Shown: positions 1 through 9,361 of the stretch, piece by piece
How positions within the stretch are numbered: position 1 is the first letter of the stretch
Layout: every line of letters begins with the position of its first letter
The notes under the pieces: model-generated
Seen by the model: the letters and a program-made list of their open reading frames with translations, nothing else
Database searches by the model: none
Told to the model about the DNA's origin: nothing
Program-made: the position numbers and the translations under genes
Origin: Streptomyces werraensis
Lineage (GTDB): Bacteria; Actinomycetota; Actinomycetes; Streptomycetales; Streptomycetaceae
NCBI GenBank assembly: GCA_014656175.1
Contig: BNBX01000001.1
Span: forward strand, 372,001-436,000
Reading direction: 5' to 3'
DNA: 64,000 nucleotides

Positions 1-292
1 GCTCGTACGTTCCGCTGTGGTAGCTGTGACGAGGCCGGACGAGCCGGGCCTGAGTGCGACAACGCGCCCGCCGCCCCTTCTGATGCATCGTCACATCTGC
101 CTCACGGCACGCCTCTCACCGCTCCCCTCACTCACGTGAGGCATCGATTTTCGGTCAACTGCGTTTATGCCAGAGGTCTTTCACACCCGGCCACGGTGAC
201 GGGGGCGCCATGAAGGTGAAGGATTCCCGCCACTCGTGAAGCTTCGGTGACGACGGCTCGCGCCGGGCTGCGTCAACCCCGGCCCGGCTCCG

Positions 293-1429
293 TCACGCCC
301 GGTGAGCCGTGTGCCGCCCCGCGTCCACTGCCGCGTACAGGTCGCGCCACGCGGCCGTCAGTCCTTCGACGCTCTCGGCCTCCAGCTTCCTGGCGACCTC
401 TTCACCGTCGACGCCGAGGCCCTCCAGTCGTCTCCAGACCTCCTCGGCCGCCTCGTGACGGCCCATCAGAGTGTCGCCGCACATGTCGAGCCGGCGGGCG
501 GCCGCCTCCAGGGTGGGCAGGGTCATCAGGGTGATCGTGCCCCAGGTGACGAGCTGCTCGACATAGCGGGTGAGGGACGACGAGGGGTCGGTAGGTGTCG
601 TGGCCGTCCACATCAGCCGCTGCGGGTGGCCCCCCGCGGTGGCCAGGGCCCGCCAGTCGGCGCCGCCGAACCAGTCGTCGTACATCCGGTAGAGGTGGCG
701 GGCCCGTGCCACAGCGGCTTCGCCGCGCAGCGCCAGGGCGTCAGGGGTGCCCAGGTCCTCCAGCCGCGCGTCCACCTCGGCGTCCAACAGGCCCACGGGC
801 AGGGAGACGACCGAGGCCAGCGCCGGCAGTCGCCGGCCGTCGGCCAGCGCGCGCCGGAGGCCCTCCGCGTAGGCGTCGAGGGCCTCCCGGTAGCGCGAGG
901 CCGAGAAGACCGCGGTGACATGGACGGGGAAGCCCGCACCGACGCACTCCCTGATCGCGGCGATCCCCTCCGTGGTGGCCGGCAGCTTGACCATCGCGTT
1001 CGGCCGGTTCACGGCGCGCAGCGCCTGCTCCGCCTCCGCCACGGCCGACTCGACGTCGTGGGCGAGGCGCGGATCCAGGTCCATCGACACCAGGCCGTCC
1101 AGGCCCCGTGTGGCCTGGTACACCGGGCGGAGTTCGTCGCAGGCCCAGCGGACGTCGTACGCCGCCACCGCGCGCACCGCGTCGGCCGCGCAGATGTCGT
1201 CGGAGGCCAGGCCCGCGAGCTGCTCGCGGTAGGCGTCGTCGCTCTCGACCGCCGCCGCCAGCGCGGCCGGGTCGGACGTGGCGCCCCGGACGCCGGTGCG
1301 CGCGATGAGCCGGGTCAGGCATCCGGAGGCGAGGTGACCGCGGGTGAGTCCGTCCAGCCAGGGCGAGACGCCCTCCGCGACCAGTTCGTCCAGCTCCAGC
1401 ACGCCCGGTTGCCTCAGCCGGTCCGACAT
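293..1429 (-). CDS. Divergent transaldolase-like protein
   Basis: This 378-residue protein has the transaldolase fold signature. The Schiff-base lysine is K148 in NAMVKLPAT, and the WLDGL and DPRLAHD blocks are present. Canonical transaldolase moves a dihydroxyacetone unit between sugar phosphates and yields erythrose-4-phosphate, the co-substrate of the DAHP synthase encoded divergently nearby. Several normally invariant positions differ: TSNP reads TSDP (D53), the SIEV glutamate is D117, and the phosphate-binding arginine in the SRVDTEID-type motif is replaced by leucine (PVGLLDAEVD). The WASTxxKNP block reads WTATTPTDP. The start is ATG with AAGGAG about 12 nt upstream. It may supply precursor, may act on a non-phosphorylated substrate, or may be inactive. 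Family membership is secure; activity is inference. Confidence 0.85.
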   Translation of the reverse strand: MSDRLRQPGVLELDELVAEGVSPWLDGLTRGHLASGCLTRLIARTGVRGATSDPAALAAAVESDDAYREQLAGLASDDICAADAVRAVAAYDVRWACDELRPVYQATRGLDGLVSMDLDPRLAHDVESAVAEAEQALRAVNRPNAMVKLPATTEGIAAIRECVGAGFPVHVTAVFSASRYREALDAYAEGLRRALADGRRLPALASVVSLPVGLLDAEVDARLEDLGTPDALALRGEAAVARARHLYRMYDDWFGGADWRALATAGGHPQRLMWTATTPTDPSSSLTRYVEQLVTWGTITLMTLPTLEAAARRLDMCGDTLMGRHEAAEEVWRRLEGLGVDGEEVARKLEAESVEGLTAAWRDLYAAVDAGRHTAHRA

Positions 1430-2317
1430 GGCGGCTCGTCACTCCTTGCTAGTCCATGCGAGTTCAAGCGTCAACGTCAGGTTATTCGCATGCACCCGCG
1501 ATGAACTACGGGTGTCGTGCCACATTGGCGCAAAGTGGTTCCGACATCGACTTGATGAAGTAGCGGCTATTTGACGAAGTGCGTCGATCGCCATTGGGCC
1601 TCCCTTCGCTTTCGATACAGGATCGGAGCGAACAGCCGGCCCGAGGTCCGGCACGGCCACTCCGTCTGCCGAGGAGCACCGCATGCACGACCCACATCGC
1701 CGTCCTCGACGGCCCTGCACGGGTCTTGTCCGCACTCCGGACGCCGACCGGCACCGGGGTGCCCGCCACCTGGGCGAACGACCTGTTTTCTCCCGCCGCG
1801 CCCCGTCGCGGCTCCCCCGGGGCCGACGCTCGAACGGCCCTTCGGACCGGGACCGGGCCGCGCGCGGCCCCGTGCCGGCCGTGCCGGTTTCCCGGCCCGG
1901 CACGGGAACCGGAACCGGAGCCGGTTGAAGCGGAAAGCATCACCTCCGAGCCGGTAACGCATTTACGGGGCAGCTTCATTGCGTGCCCCGGCGTCCGGGC
2001 CCGCCGCAAAGCGAGCAATTCCCGGCCGCGGCGTTCCCGCCGCCTATCGCATGAGCGGAGCTGTCACCCGAGCTATTACGCGTGCCGGACGAAGTGGCGG
2101 TCGTCGCGCCTCCGACGCGCGGACGGGCACCACCGCCACGGCCCGCGGCGGTGCCGCTCGTGCGGCTTGTCCGATGACCGGCGACCCTCGGCACACCCCC
2201 CGGTGCGCCGGGCCCCGCCGACCCACGTCCGAGACCCGCACGGCCGCGCGGTCACGGGGTCCTCCCTGCCCCGGCGATGGCGCGCCGCAGTCACGCCCTT
2301 CGCCAAAGGAGACACCA
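1430..2317. other. Divergent intergenic region, no convincing gene
   Basis: These 888 nt separate the transaldolase-like gene (minus) from the DAHP synthase (plus). The first 200 nt are AT-richer than the surroundings, as expected of a divergent promoter region. The rest is ordinary high-GC sequence. Reading frames here lack recognisable domains and Shine-Dalgarno sites. I could not place a confident promoter; a possible minus-strand TTGACG (1474-1469) with TAGCAA (1451-1446) overlaps the ribosome site and is doubtful. Confidence 0.5.
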
Positions 2318-3490
2318 GTGGACGACGCTCTGCTCGACATCAAGGACAAACCGGCCAGGCAGCAGCCCGAGTGGGGTGACGCGGCGCGGGTGCGGCAGGT
2401 CACGGACACCCTGGCCCGCCACCCGGCCCTCGTCGACGCGGCGGACGTCGACACGCTGCGTTCGCTGCTGGCCCGGGTCGCCTCGGGCGAGGCCCTGGTC
2501 GTCCAGTCCGGCGACTGCGCCGAGGACCCCGCCGAGTGCACGCCCGGCTATGTCGCCCGGAAGACCGCGGTGCTGGACCTGCTGGCCGGCGCGCTGAAGA
2601 TGATCACGCACAAGCCGGTGATCCGTGTGGGCCGGATCGCGGGCCAGTTCGGCAAGCCCCGCTCCAGCCCGACCGAACTGGTCGGCGGTACGGAACTGCC
2701 CTCCTACCGGGGCCACATGGTCAACGGCCCGGAGCCCGACCCGGAGAGCCGGCGCCCCGAGCCCGGCCGCATGCTGGACTGCTACCGGGCGGCCCGCGAG
2801 ATCATGACCCATCTCGGCTGGCGGGGCGCCGGACCGCGGCAGGCCGTCGAGCCGCCGGTGTGGACCAGCCACGAGGCACTGATCCTGGACTACGAACTAC
2901 CCATGGTCCGCCGGGACGACCGGGGCCGGCTCGTCCTCACCTCCACGCACTGGCCCTGGATCGGCGAGCGCACCCGCCAGCTCGACGGCGCGCACGTCGC
3001 CCTGCTGTCCCAGGTCGCCAACCCGGTCGCCTGCAAGATCGGGCCCACGGTGACGGCCGACGAGCTCCTCGGGCTGTGCGAACGGCTCGACCCCGACCGG
3101 GAGAAGGGCCGCCTGACCCTCATCGCCCGGATGGGAGCGTCCGCGGTCGGCGACCGGCTGCCGGGACTCGTCGCCGCGGCCCGCGAGGCCGGGCACCCCG
3201 TGATCTGGCTGACCGACGCCATGCACGGCAACACCGTCGCCCTGCCGGGCGGCCTCAAGACCCGCTACCTGGAGTCGATCGAGCGGGAGATCCAGGAGTT
3301 CCAGGAGGCGGTGCGCTCCGAGGGCGGCATCATCGGCGGGCTGCACCTGGAGACCACGCCGGACGACGTCACCGAGTGCGTCCCCAACGACGCCTGCGTC
3401 GATCACGTCGCGGACAAGTACACGTCCTACTGCGATCCGCGCCTCAACCCGAGCCAGGCCGTCGCCGTGGCCTCGGCCTGGCTCGGCTGA
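2318..3490 (+). CDS. phzC: Class II DAHP synthase (PhzC-type)
   Basis: The product condenses phosphoenolpyruvate with erythrose-4-phosphate to give 3-deoxy-D-arabino-heptulosonate 7-phosphate, the first step of the shikimate pathway. The 390 residues show class II hallmarks: VVQSGDCAE, RVGRIAGQFGKPRSSP, TELPSYRGHMVN and KIGPTV. It lacks the long N-terminal extension of mycobacterial and plant class II enzymes, which fits the short, probably feedback-insensitive PhzC-like form found in secondary clusters (inference from length). The start is GTG at 2318, with AAAGGAGA at 2305-2311. It is first in an operon with an SDR, PhzD, PhzE and AroC homologues, so its likely job is to raise chorismate supply for 3-hydroxyanthranilate formation. 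Confidence 0.95.
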   Translation: MDDALLDIKDKPARQQPEWGDAARVRQVTDTLARHPALVDAADVDTLRSLLARVASGEALVVQSGDCAEDPAECTPGYVARKTAVLDLLAGALKMITHKPVIRVGRIAGQFGKPRSSPTELVGGTELPSYRGHMVNGPEPDPESRRPEPGRMLDCYRAAREIMTHLGWRGAGPRQAVEPPVWTSHEALILDYELPMVRRDDRGRLVLTSTHWPWIGERTRQLDGAHVALLSQVANPVACKIGPTVTADELLGLCERLDPDREKGRLTLIARMGASAVGDRLPGLVAAAREAGHPVIWLTDAMHGNTVALPGGLKTRYLESIEREIQEFQEAVRSEGGIIGGLHLETTPDDVTECVPNDACVDHVADKYTSYCDPRLNPSQAVAVASAWLG

Positions 3491-3563
3491 CAGTTCCGCC
3501 ACCCACCCCGACCGGCACGCGGCACGGCCGTCGGGCAGACACGCAGATGAGGAGGTCCTGACA

Positions 3564-4334
3564 ATGGACGGAAAGGTCGCACTCGTCACCGGGGCGGCGG
3601 GCGGCATCGGCGAGGCGGTGGCCCGCGCCCTCGGCGCTCGCGGCGCGGTGGTGGGAGCCGTGGACCGCGACGCCGACCGGCTGCGGCAGGTGGTGGACAA
3701 GCTGCGCGCGGACGGCCTGGAGGCGCAGGCCCTGCCCGCCGACGTCACCAGCGCCGCCGACGTCGACGCGGTGGTCCGCACGGCCGAGGAGCGCCTCGGC
3801 CCGCTGGAGTACCTGGTCAACGGGGCCGGCGTGCTGCGCCTGGGCACCGTGCGCAACCTCACCGACGAGGACTGGACGACGACGTTCGCCGTCAACGCCA
3901 CCGGTGTCTTCCTGATGTCGCGGGCCGTCGTCAACCGCATGCTGCCGCGCCGGCGGGGCGCGATCGTCACCGTGGCGTCCAACGCCGCCTCCACCCCGCG
4001 GGTGCAGATGGCCGCCTACGCCGCGTCCAAGGCGGCGGCGACCATGTTCACCAAGAGCCTGGGCCTGGAGGTCGCCCGGGACGGCATCCGCTGCAACGTG
4101 GTGGCGCCGGGCTCCACCAGCACCCCGATGCTCACCTCCATGTGGCACGACGAGTCCGGCCCGCAGCACACGATCGAGGGGCGGCTGGACGCGTTCCGGG
4201 TCGGCATCCCGCTGGGGAAGGTGGCCCGCCCCTCGGACGTCGCCGACGCCGTCGCCTTCCTGCTGTCCGACGAGGCCTCCCACATCACCCTGCACGAACT
4301 CACCGTCGACGGCGGCGCCGCGCTCGGCGCCTGA
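3564..4334 (+). CDS. SDR dehydrogenase, DhbA-like (probably forms 3-hydroxyanthranilate)
   Basis: This 256-residue short-chain dehydrogenase has TGAAGGIG (NAD binding, from residue 9), NGAG at 86-89, the catalytic S139, and Y152 with K156 in YAASK. It resembles 2,3-dihydro-2,3-dihydroxybenzoate dehydrogenases such as DhbA/EntA. Next to PhzD and PhzE homologues, the expected substrate is trans-2,3-dihydro-3-hydroxyanthranilate, oxidised with NAD+ to 3-hydroxyanthranilate. This pairing is known from benzoxazole and pyrrolobenzodiazepine pathways. The ATG follows GAGGAGG closely and lies 73 nt after phzC. SDR membership is certain; the substrate is inferred from context. Confidence 0.9.
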   Translation: MDGKVALVTGAAGGIGEAVARALGARGAVVGAVDRDADRLRQVVDKLRADGLEAQALPADVTSAADVDAVVRTAEERLGPLEYLVNGAGVLRLGTVRNLTDEDWTTTFAVNATGVFLMSRAVVNRMLPRRRGAIVTVASNAASTPRVQMAAYAASKAAATMFTKSLGLEVARDGIRCNVVAPGSTSTPMLTSMWHDESGPQHTIEGRLDAFRVGIPLGKVARPSDVADAVAFLLSDEASHITLHELTVDGGAALGA

Positions 4335-4377
4335 GCTTCGACCCCCCACCGACCTGAGGCGACCAGGAGAGCACCTC

Positions 4378-5001
4378 ATGCCAGGCATACCGGAGATCAC
4401 CCCCTACCCGATGCCGACGGCCGGCGACCTGCCCGGCAACGTGGCCCAGTGGTCCGTCGACCCGGACCGCGCCGTCCTGCTGCTGCACGACATGCAGCGC
4501 TACTTCCTGCGGCCCCTGCCCGACGGCCTGCGGGAGGAACTCGTGAGCAACGCCCGGCAGGTGCGCGAGCACTGCGCCGGACTCGGCATGCCGGTGGCGT
4601 ACACGGCGCAGCCCGGCGGCATGACCGACGAACAGCGGGGCCTGCTGAAGGACTTCTGGGGCCCGGGCATGCGCACCGCCCCCGCCGACCGGCAGGTCGT
4701 CGACGAACTGGCCCCGGCCCCCGGCGACTGGCAGCTCACCAAGTGGCGTTACAGCGCGTTCTTCCGCTCCGACCTGCTGCGGCGGATGCGCACCGCCGGC
4801 CGGGACCAGCTGGTGCTGTGCGGCGTGTACGCCCACGTCGGCGTGCTGATGACCGCCGTCGAGGCGTTCACCCACGACATCCGGCCGTTCCTGGTGGCCG
4901 ACGCCGTGGCCGACTTCTCCGAGCACCACCACCGGCTGGCCCTGGAGTACGCGGCGCAGCGCTGCGCCGTCGTCGTCACCACCAAGGAGGTCCTGGCATG
5001 A
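4378..5001 (+). CDS. phzD: PhzD-type isochorismatase
   Basis: The 207-residue isochorismatase-fold hydrolase cleaves the pyruvyl enol ether of 2-amino-2-deoxyisochorismate (ADIC), giving pyruvate and 2,3-dihydro-3-hydroxyanthranilate. The catalytic D38 (LLLHDMQ) and K122 (TKWRYSAF) fall at exactly the residue numbers known for Pseudomonas PhzD. The [12 protein letters not shown] block also matches the family. It starts 43 nt after the SDR with an AGGAGAG site. Its stop overlaps the phzE start in an ATGA, which implies translational coupling. Confidence 0.95.
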   Translation: MPGIPEITPYPMPTAGDLPGNVAQWSVDPDRAVLLLHDMQRYFLRPLPDGLREELVSNARQVREHCAGLGMPVAYTAQPGGMTDEQRGLLKDFWGPGMRTAPADRQVVDELAPAPGDWQLTKWRYSAFFRSDLLRRMRTAGRDQLVLCGVYAHVGVLMTAVEAFTHDIRPFLVADAVADFSEHHHRLALEYAAQRCAVVVTTKEVLA

Positions 5002-6941
5002 CCGGCACCGCGAGCGGCGACCTGCTCGGCCGGATCCTGGGCGACCGGCCACCGGCCGCGTACGCCCTGCTGCACCGCCCCGGGACGACGGGTCCGGGCG
5101 TGCTGGACGTCGTCGTCGGCGAGGCGTCCGAGCCGCGCACCCTCGCCGAACTGCCCCTGCCCGACACCGGGGAGACGTCCGGCGGTCCCCGCCACGAGGT
5201 CCTGGCCCTCGTGCCCTACCGGCAGATCGCCGAGCGCGGATTCGACTGCCCCGACGACGGCACGCCGCTGCTGGCCATGACCGTCACCGGCCAGGCCGCC
5301 GTGCCCGTCGCCGAGGTGCTCACCCGCATCCCCGACCTGCCCGTGGAGCTGTCCGGGGGGCACTTCGACGTCCCGGACGAGGAGTACGCCGCCACCGTCC
5401 GCCGGGTCGTCAAGGACGAGATCGGCACCGGGGAGGGTGCCAACTTCGTCATCAAGCGCACCTACACCGCCGACATCACCGGCTACACCCCGCGGCACGC
5501 GCTGGCGGTGTTCCGGCGTCTGCTGCAACGCGAGAGCGGCGCCCACTGGACGTTCCTGGTGCACACCGGCTCGCGCACGCTCGTCGGCGCCACTCCCGAG
5601 CGGCACATCAGCCTGCGCGAGGGCCGGGCGGTGATGAACCCGATCAGCGGCACCTACCGCTACCCGTCGACGGGTCCCGCGCTGCCCGAGGTGCTCGACT
5701 TCCTCGCCGACCGCAAGGAGGCCGACGAGCTGTACATGGTCGTGGACGAGGAACTGAAGATGATGGCCCGGATCTGCGAGGAGGGCGGGCGGGTGGTCGG
5801 GCCGTACCTCAAGGAGATGGCCCGGCTCGCCCACACCGAGTACTTCATCGAGGGGCGCAGCACGCGCGACCCGCGCGACATCCTGCGCGAGACGCTCTTC
5901 GCCCCGACCGTCACCGGCAGCCCGCTGGAGAACGCCTGCCGGGTGATCAACCGGTACGAACCCGAGGGGCGCGGCTACTACAGCGGTGTCGTCGCGCTGA
6001 TCGGCCGTGACGAGCACGGCGGTCGGGCCCTGGACTCCTCCATCCTGATCCGCACCGCCGACATCGACGCCACCGGACGGCTGCGGATCGGCGTCGGCGC
6101 CACGCTCGTACGGCACTCCGACCCGGAGAGCGAGGTCGCCGAGACCGCGGCGAAGGCGGCCGGTCTGCTCGCGGCCTTCGAGAGCCACGGGCCGGCCCGC
6201 TTCGCGGACCATCCGCAGGTCCGGTCGGCGCTGGAGCAGCGCAACGCCACCCTTGCCGGCTTCTGGCTGGCCGGTCACGGCTCCGGGGCGCGACCCGGTC
6301 CTGAGCTGAGCGGACGCCGTGTGCTGGTCGTGGACGCCGAGGACACGTTCACGTCCATGCTCGACCACCAACTGCGCTCCCTGGGGCTGCGGGTGACGGT
6401 CCGCCGCTTCGACGAGCCCTACTCCACGGACGGCTACGACCTGGTGGTGATGGGGCCCGGTCCGGGCGATCCGCGTGACGTCGGGCACCCGAAGATCGCC
6501 CACCTGCGTGCCACGGTGCGCGCCCTGCTCGACGAGCGGCGCCCGTTCCTCGCCGTCTGCCTCAGCCACCAGACGCTGTGCACGCTGCTCGGGTTCCCGC
6601 TGGTGCGCCGGGCGGTGCCCAACCAGGGCGTGCAGCGGGAGATCGACCTGTTCGGGGCCCGGGAGCGGGTCGGGTTCTACAACACGTTCGCCGCCCGCGC
6701 CGAGGAGGACAAGGCCGAGTGCGAGGGGGTGGGCGTGGTGGAGGTCAGCCGCGATCCCGACACCGGTGAGGTGCACGCGCTGCGCGGCCCGCACTTCGCG
6801 TCGATGCAGTTCCACCCCGAGTCGGTGCTCACCCAGGACGGCGTGCGCATCGTCGGCGACCTCGTCAGGGAGGTTCTTCCCCACGCGACGGGAAAGGAGC
6901 GCGGCGCCGTTGAGCAGGTTGCGCTGGCTGACCGCGGGTGA
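4998..6941 (+). CDS. phzE: ADIC synthase, PhzE-type anthranilate synthase homologue
   Basis: This is a 647-residue fusion of a chorismate-utilising domain (about residues 1-430; [41 protein letters not shown]) and a class I glutamine amidotransferase (about 440-640; nucleophile C521 in CLSHQ, H606 and E608 in FHPES). PhzE aminates chorismate to ADIC and stops there, whereas anthranilate synthase eliminates pyruvate. Coupling to a PhzD homologue argues for the ADIC product. It overlaps phzD by 4 nt and aroC by 32 nt. The length is normal for PhzE. Confidence 0.93.
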   Translation: MTGTASGDLLGRILGDRPPAAYALLHRPGTTGPGVLDVVVGEASEPRTLAELPLPDTGETSGGPRHEVLALVPYRQIAERGFDCPDDGTPLLAMTVTGQAAVPVAEVLTRIPDLPVELSGGHFDVPDEEYAATVRRVVKDEIGTGEGANFVIKRTYTADITGYTPRHALAVFRRLLQRESGAHWTFLVHTGSRTLVGATPERHISLREGRAVMNPISGTYRYPSTGPALPEVLDFLADRKEADELYMVVDEELKMMARICEEGGRVVGPYLKEMARLAHTEYFIEGRSTRDPRDILRETLFAPTVTGSPLENACRVINRYEPEGRGYYSGVVALIGRDEHGGRALDSSILIRTADIDATGRLRIGVGATLVRHSDPESEVAETAAKAAGLLAAFESHGPARFADHPQVRSALEQRNATLAGFWLAGHGSGARPGPELSGRRVLVVDAEDTFTSMLDHQLRSLGLRVTVRRFDEPYSTDGYDLVVMGPGPGDPRDVGHPKIAHLRATVRALLDERRPFLAVCLSHQTLCTLLGFPLVRRAVPNQGVQREIDLFGARERVGFYNTFAARAEEDKAECEGVGVVEVSRDPDTGEVHALRGPHFASMQFHPESVLTQDGVRIVGDLVREVLPHATGKERGAVEQVALADRG

Positions 6942-8094
6942 GTCCCACGGTCCCGCACTCGTGGCGACGCTGGAGGGCCTTCCCGCCGGCGTGCCGGTCA
7001 CCACGGACATGGTGGCGGACCACCTGGCGAGGCGGCGGCTCGGTCACGGCCGCGGTGCCCGGATGACGTTCGAGCGGGACGAGGTCACGTTCCTGGGCGG
7101 CGTCCGGCACGGACTGACCCTGGGCTCCCCGGTCGCCGTCATGGTGGGCAACACCGAGTGGCCCAAGTGGGAGCAGGTCATGGCGGCCGACCCGGTCGAC
7201 GAGGAGGTGCTGGCCGGCCTCGCGCGCAACGCCCCGCTGACCCGCCCGCGTCCCGGCCATGCCGACCTCGCCGGCATGCAGAAGTACGGCTTCGACGAGG
7301 CCCGCCCGGTCCTGGAGCGCGCCTCCGCCCGTGAGACGGCCGCCCGGGTGGCGCTCGGCGCGGTGGCCCGCTCGTACCTGAAGGAGACCACCGGCGTCGA
7401 GATCGTCAGCCACGTCGTGGAGCTGGCCTCGGCCAAGGCGCCGAAGGGTCTGTACCCGACGCCGGCGGACGTGGAGCGGCTGGACGCGGATCCCGTGCGC
7501 TGTCTGGACGCGGACGCGTCGAAGGCGATGGTCGCCGAGATCGACCAGGCCCACAAGGACGGCGACACCCTCGGGGGTGTGGTGGAGATCCTGGCGTACG
7601 GCGTGCCGGTCGGCCTCGGCTCGCACGTGCACTGGGACCGCAGGCTCGACGCCCGGCTCGCCGGCGCGTTGATGGGCATCCAGGCCGTCAAGGGCGTCGA
7701 GGTGGGCGACGGTTTCGCGTTGGCGCGGGTGCCGGGTTCCGAGGCGCACGACGAGATCCTCCCGACCGAGGAGGGCGTCAGACGGGCCTCGGGCCGCTCC
7801 GGCGGCACGGAGGGCGGTCTGTCCACCGGTGAACTGCTGCGGGTGCGTGCCGCGATGAAGCCGATCGCGACCGTGCCCCGGGCGCTGCGGACGGTGGACG
7901 TCTCCACGGGCGAGGCCGCCCAGGCGCACCACCAGCGTTCGGACGTGTGCGCGGTCCCGGCGGCCGGGATCGTGGCCGAGGCGATGGTGGCGCTGGTGCT
8001 GGCGGACGCGGTGGCGGAGAAGTTCGGCGGAGACAGCGTCGCCGAGACCCGCCGCAACGTCGCCTCGTACCTCGACCACCTCACCGTGCGATGA
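6910..8094 (+). CDS. aroC: Chorismate synthase
   Basis: The 394-residue enzyme converts EPSP to chorismate using reduced FMN. It carries the family signatures [17 protein letters not shown] near the N terminus, [28 protein letters not shown] and, near the C terminus, the [14 protein letters not shown] block. The start is an unusual TTG at 6910, chosen because GGAAAGGAG lies at 6891-6899 and because [14 protein letters not shown] aligns with the family N terminus. It begins inside the end of phzE. It is probably a second, cluster-specific copy, because Streptomyces usually has aroC next to aroK and aroB in the core genome. Confidence 0.95.
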   Translation: MSRLRWLTAGESHGPALVATLEGLPAGVPVTTDMVADHLARRRLGHGRGARMTFERDEVTFLGGVRHGLTLGSPVAVMVGNTEWPKWEQVMAADPVDEEVLAGLARNAPLTRPRPGHADLAGMQKYGFDEARPVLERASARETAARVALGAVARSYLKETTGVEIVSHVVELASAKAPKGLYPTPADVERLDADPVRCLDADASKAMVAEIDQAHKDGDTLGGVVEILAYGVPVGLGSHVHWDRRLDARLAGALMGIQAVKGVEVGDGFALARVPGSEAHDEILPTEEGVRRASGRSGGTEGGLSTGELLRVRAAMKPIATVPRALRTVDVSTGEAAQAHHQRSDVCAVPAAGIVAEAMVALVLADAVAEKFGGDSVAETRRNVASYLDHLTVR

Positions 8095-8342
8095 GCGGGC
8101 CGCTGGTCGTGCTGGTCGGCCCGATGGGCGTGACAAGTCCACCGTCGGGACCGATCGGCCGGGCCCCCGGCCGGCCGCTGCCGGCGGGTGATTCGCACCG
8201 GCGGTGGCGTGCGCCGGCCGGGGCACGTCGGCCGCTCCGCACGGAGGTCGCCCGGGCGGTCGTCGACACGAGCGGACGCAGCCCGGTCGGTGTCGTGGAG
8301 GCCGTGCCGGCGGCGCCGGCCCCGCGAGGGGTGCGGAGCTGA
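8091..8342 (+). pseudogene. aroK: Shikimate kinase remnant (aroK, internally deleted)
   Basis: The frame starts in an ATGA overlap with aroC and reads [14 protein letters not shown], the classic N terminus of shikimate kinase up to the Walker A loop. There the expected GGC AAG TCC ACC is broken: one base is missing (GTGACAAGTCC), so the P-loop frame shifts. Almost all of the middle of the roughly 170-residue enzyme is gone. The last part, EVARAVVDTSGRSPVGVVEAV, matches the end of shikimate kinases. An aroC-aroK pair was therefore probably imported or duplicated and aroK then decayed, leaving that step to the primary enzyme. Confidence 0.8.
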
Positions 8343-8348
8343 GGCCCG

Positions 8349-8391
8349 CATACGAGAACTCCCCGCCCGGAAGGCGGGGAGTTCTCGTATG
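8349..8391. terminator. Strong bidirectional terminator hairpin
   Basis: A perfect 19-bp inverted repeat (8349-8367 with 8373-8391) surrounds a 5-nt CGGAA loop. It lies between the convergent aroC/aroK remnant and the N-acetyltransferase gene, so it can end transcripts from both sides. There is no U-tract, as is usual in Streptomyces. Confidence 0.9.
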
Positions 8392-8403
8392 GCCGGGCGC
8401 CCG

Positions 8404-9261
8404 TCACCGCCGGGCGGCGAGGAAGTCGTGCAGCAGCCGTTCCTCCTCCTCGGTGAGCGGCAGCCCGAACGTGGTGCGCACGGCGTCCACGGTCTCGTGC
8501 GGGCGCAGGAGACGCACGCGCTGCTCGCCGCCGCGGTACTCGGTCATGAACTCGTTGTTCTTGAGCCGGTACCGCTCCTCGTCGTTGGCCCGCTGCACCA
8601 CGAGCTGCCCGACGAAGGGCGAGCCGGGACGGGTGGAGCTGACGTAGTGGGCGGCCTGGAAGTCGACGGCGTACTGGGGTTCGGTGCGGAAGGCGTAGAG
8701 GTCGAACCAGCCTTCGGGCCGCCGGTACTGCAGGAGCCAGTGACCGTCCTCGGTCGTCAGCCGCCACGACCAGCCGGCGACGGTGCTGACCTCTTCGGGC
8801 CGCAGGGCGACGGGTTCGATGAGCGCGGCGTAGCCGTAGCCGGGGTCGGCCAGCCACACGGTGTCGTCCGCGCGCACCAGCAGGGCCGTGTGGGAGCGGA
8901 ACCGGCGCTTTCCGCTGCCCTCGCGGATGCGGACCAGCAGCCGCGTGACGGGAAAGCCGAAGCGGTCCAGCGCGGCGGCGAACAGCAGGTTCGTCTCGTA
9001 GCAGTATCCTCCGCGGCCCGCCTGGACGATCTTGCGCTGGACGGCGTCGATGTCGAGGGAGACCGTGCGCCCCAGGGCGATGTCGACGTTCTCGAAGCAG
9101 ACGGAGTCCCGATGGGCGCGGTGCAGGGCGCGGAGCACCGCGAGGGAGGTCTCACGCGGCCCCCGGTAGCCGACGCGGGCGAGATAGGCGTCGAGGTCGA
9201 GCCGTTTGCTGCCCCACTCCGGGGAGTCGTCGACCACGAGGGGCAGACCTGAAGTGTCCAT
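8404..9261 (-). CDS. Arylamine N-acetyltransferase
   Basis: The 285-residue NAT-family protein has the Cys-His-Asp triad: C87 in RGGYCYE, H124 in RSHTALLV and D139 in WLADPGYG. NAT enzymes transfer an acetyl (or other acyl) group from CoA to an arylamine. Here the aryl amine could be 3-hydroxyanthranilate or a derivative, either for tailoring or for self-protection. RifF-like amide synthases share the fold, so amide-bond formation is an alternative. ATG at 9261 follows GGAAGGA by about 7 nt; an upstream in-frame ATG at 9342 lies inside the asnB-NAT hairpin and is less likely. Confidence 0.93.
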   Translation of the reverse strand: MDTSGLPLVVDDSPEWGSKRLDLDAYLARVGYRGPRETSLAVLRALHRAHRDSVCFENVDIALGRTVSLDIDAVQRKIVQAGRGGYCYETNLLFAAALDRFGFPVTRLLVRIREGSGKRRFRSHTALLVRADDTVWLADPGYGYAALIEPVALRPEEVSTVAGWSWRLTTEDGHWLLQYRRPEGWFDLYAFRTEPQYAVDFQAAHYVSSTRPGSPFVGQLVVQRANDEERYRLKNNEFMTEYRGGEQRVRLLRPHETVDAVRTTFGLPLTEEEERLLHDFLAARR

Positions 9262-9302
9262 GAGCGTCCTTCCGCCGGTGCGAGAGGGGGGTCGGATCGC
9301 GC

Positions 9303-9346
9303 GGCGGTGCGGCGCGCCGCCCGTCCGGGTGCCGCGCCGCACCGCC
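9303..9346 (-). terminator. Hairpin between asnB and the N-acetyltransferase gene
   Basis: A perfect 14-bp stem (9303-9316 with 9333-9346) with a 16-nt loop lies just downstream of asnB and upstream of the NAT gene. It probably terminates or attenuates transcripts between the two. Confidence 0.7.
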
Positions 9347-9361
9347 GTGCCGGTGGGGGTG

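Noticed and set aside
1..292. A possible gene at the left edge
   Set aside because: The frames are short and without recognisable sequence; nothing can be supported.
1571..2300. Coding frames in the divergent region before phzC
   Set aside because: They are low-complexity Arg/Pro/Ala frames on both strands with no start signals.
2318..8094. A phenazine biosynthesis cluster
   Set aside because: PhzF, PhzA/B and PhzG homologues are absent, and an SDR that aromatises dihydro-3-hydroxyanthranilate is present, so 3-HAA is the better end point.
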